DNA of 64,000 nt from JAWVFM01 sp963739355 (GTDB taxonomy: Bacteria > Actinomycetota > Thermoleophilia > Solirubrobacterales > 70-9): NCBI GenBank assembly GCA_963739355.1, contig CAVUAD010000007.1, forward strand, positions 1,054,001-1,118,000. Direction: 5' to 3'. Under the pieces are notes generated by a model. The model did no database searches. It was given only the letters and a program-made list of their open reading frames with translations, and was not told the DNA's origin. The position numbers were made by a program, and so were the translations under genes. Positions 63,042 through 64,000 of the stretch are shown here, piece after piece (position 1 is the first letter of the stretch; the number at the start of each line of letters is the position of its first letter).

Positions 63042-64000
63042 TCAGTGCAGGTGAAACCCTGGTCCGGCGAGCTTCGAGATGTCGTTGTGAAGCCCCACGG
63101 CAAACAGCATCAGGACGAGGACGAAGCCGACCACGCTGGCCCCCTCGATCACCCTGAACGGCACCGGGCGCCCGCGCACCTTCTCGACGACGCTCCAGAA
63201 GATGTGCCCGCCGTCCAGCGGCAGGAACGGGAAGAGGTTCACGATCGCCAGCGAGAGGCTGATGATCGCGATCAGCGTCAGGGCCTCGCGCACGCCGAAG
63301 CTCACCGCCTGCTCGGTCAGCGTGAAGCCGCCGACGATGCCGTGGAGGTGCTTGCGCTCCTGCGAGTTGAACAGCTGGGCGATGCGCGAGACCGTCCCGG
63401 ACGTGACGCTCCACATGGCGCTCACCGCCTCGTGAGCCGCGCCCGGGACCGACTCGTTGACGTCCACGAGGCCCGTCCCCTCGAACCCGAACCCGATCCG
63501 GTGGCGGGCCGGGTTGATGTGCGTGTCGTAGTAGGGCCTGATCTGGAAGCTCTTGATCTGGCCGTCGCGCTTCACGACGAAGCGCACCGGCTCCTTCGAC
63601 CTGCAGCCGCCCGTCTGCTGGCCCGCGCAGGTGTCGCGGTTGACCGAGTTGCTGATCTTCGCGGCCTGCCGCTCGACGTCGCCGGTCACCTCGATGCCGT
63701 TGACCGAGACCACCTGGTCGCCGGTGCGCAGGTACTTCGCCGCGGGCGTCCCCTTCTGGATGCTCGCGACGCTCAGGGTCGTCGGCTTCTGGACGCCGAA
63801 CGCGAGGAAGAAGAGGATCACGAAGGCGATGACGATGTTCACGAACGGCCCGGCGCCGATTACGACGATCCGCTTCCAGACCGGCTGTGCGTAATACGCC
63901 CGCGGTGCGACCTCCGGAGGCAGCTCCTCCTCCGGGTTCATCCCCGTGATCTTCACGAAGCCCCCGAGCGGGATGGCGCCGACTCCGTACTCGGTCTCGC
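63042..64000 (-). CDS. RseP-type site-2 protease (M50), C-terminal part; 5' end outside window
   Basis: The frame is open to the window edge, giving about 318 visible residues. ETEYGVGAIPLGGFVKITGM continues into the family's conserved KITGMNPEEE. Then a membrane helix (VWKRIVVIGAGPFVNIVIAFVILFF), one PDZ domain (about SVASIQKGTPAAKYLRTGDQVVSVNGIEVTG) and the C-terminal active-site helix VNLFPFLPLDGGHIFW with the LDG Asp follow. The zinc HExxH lies upstream, outside the window. RseP cuts membrane anti-sigma factors or signal peptide remnants. A TAxxGC-type disulphide pair may exist in CAGQQTGGC within the periplasmic loop. Confidence 0.93.
   Translation of the reverse strand, partial: ETEYGVGAIPLGGFVKITGMNPEEELPPEVAPRAYYAQPVWKRIVVIGAGPFVNIVIAFVILFFLAFGVQKPTTLSVASIQKGTPAAKYLRTGDQVVSVNGIEVTGDVERQAAKISNSVNRDTCAGQQTGGCRSKEPVRFVVKRDGQIKSFQIRPYYDTHINPARHRIGFGFEGTGLVDVNESVPGAAHEAVSAMWSVTSGTVSRIAQLFNSQERKHLHGIVGGFTLTEQAVSFGVREALTLIAIISLSLAIVNLFPFLPLDGGHIFWSVVEKVRGRPVPFRVIEGASVVGFVLVLMLFAVGLHNDISKLAGPGFHLH

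Noticed and set aside
60034..63054. A 1006-codon open frame on the plus strand across the aldolase, kinase and antisense of the acyl-CoA ligase
   Set aside because: Its translation is low-complexity Arg/Ala/Gly/Asp/Val typical of an alternative frame in GC-rich DNA. Three genes with full motif sets occupy the same span.
1..64000. tRNA, rRNA, prophage, integron or insertion sequence
   Set aside because: No cloverleaf-like segment, integrase, transposase or attachment-site duplication was recognised; the few gaps are too short and lack the motifs.

Overview
The window is very GC-rich and almost wholly coding, with short intergenic gaps and chains of genes joined by 1-8 base overlaps (mostly GTGA or ATGA). 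Gene content points to an actinobacterium, most likely of the class Thermoleophilia (Solirubrobacterales type): a two-permease/six-MCE lipid uptake operon, a WS/DGAT wax ester synthase, an InhA-like enoyl reductase, MurT/GatD, a GarA-like FHA protein next to a MerR regulator, and secreted proteins with an Ig-like module common in that class. The taxonomic call is inference from gene content; no rRNA or tRNA is present.

Layout. 1-2280: end of hflX, a secreted orphan, dut. 2291-6705 (minus): a five-gene coupled operon (methyltransferase, lipid kinase, murT, methyltransferase, gatD) for lipid II amidation. 6741-16190: a cyclophilin lipoprotein, an alpha/beta hydrolase, an M29 aminopeptidase, an acyl-ACP thioesterase, a CGNR regulator with an EamA exporter, YqgE, thioredoxin-TPR with CcdA, and an RlpA-like secreted protein. 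A candidate cyclic di-AMP (ydaO-type) riboswitch precedes rlpA, and a near-consensus CRP-type box lies between rlpA and the wax synthase (16489-17931). 18094-28021 (minus): the MCE operon. 28131-34947: a small membrane protein, an MpaB-type oxygenase with its TetR, RDD, NAD synthetase, a PaaI thioesterase and a small MMPL-like protein. 35019-42788: an HTH/membrane protein, then a minus-strand run TetR, proS (with a one-base frameshift), CDP-alcohol phosphatidyltransferase, an RsiG-like small protein, FHA, MerR, SRPBCC and an alkyl-DHAP-synthase-like flavoprotein. 42858-49234: a membrane/AhpD fusion, a YeaQ protein, REP-like repeats, ispG, secreted proteins and a two-component pair. 49336-56947: a compact type II fatty acid operon (fabD-fabH-fabG-acpP-fabF-carboxyltransferase-SGNH hydrolase-MaoC-fabI). 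56900-64000: an NHL-type protein with a Tat-exported amine oxidase, class II aldolase with a PfkB kinase, a long-chain acyl-CoA ligase and the C-terminal part of an RseP-type protease.

Two themes unify the region. The first is lipid and envelope metabolism: FAS-II, acyl-ACP thioesterase, acyl-CoA ligase, wax synthase, MCE import, ether-lipid-like synthase, lipid kinase, CDP-alcohol transferase, lipid II amidation and RlpA. The second is regulation. About twenty transcription-leading genes have a TANNNT hexamer ending 6-10 bases before the start codon and no Shine-Dalgarno, the signature of leaderless transcripts. Several of these hexamers sit inside palindromes. No CRISPR array, prophage, insertion sequence or transposase was seen, and no gene-free stretch exceeds 300 bases; the largest (16191-16488) holds the riboswitch and divergent promoters.
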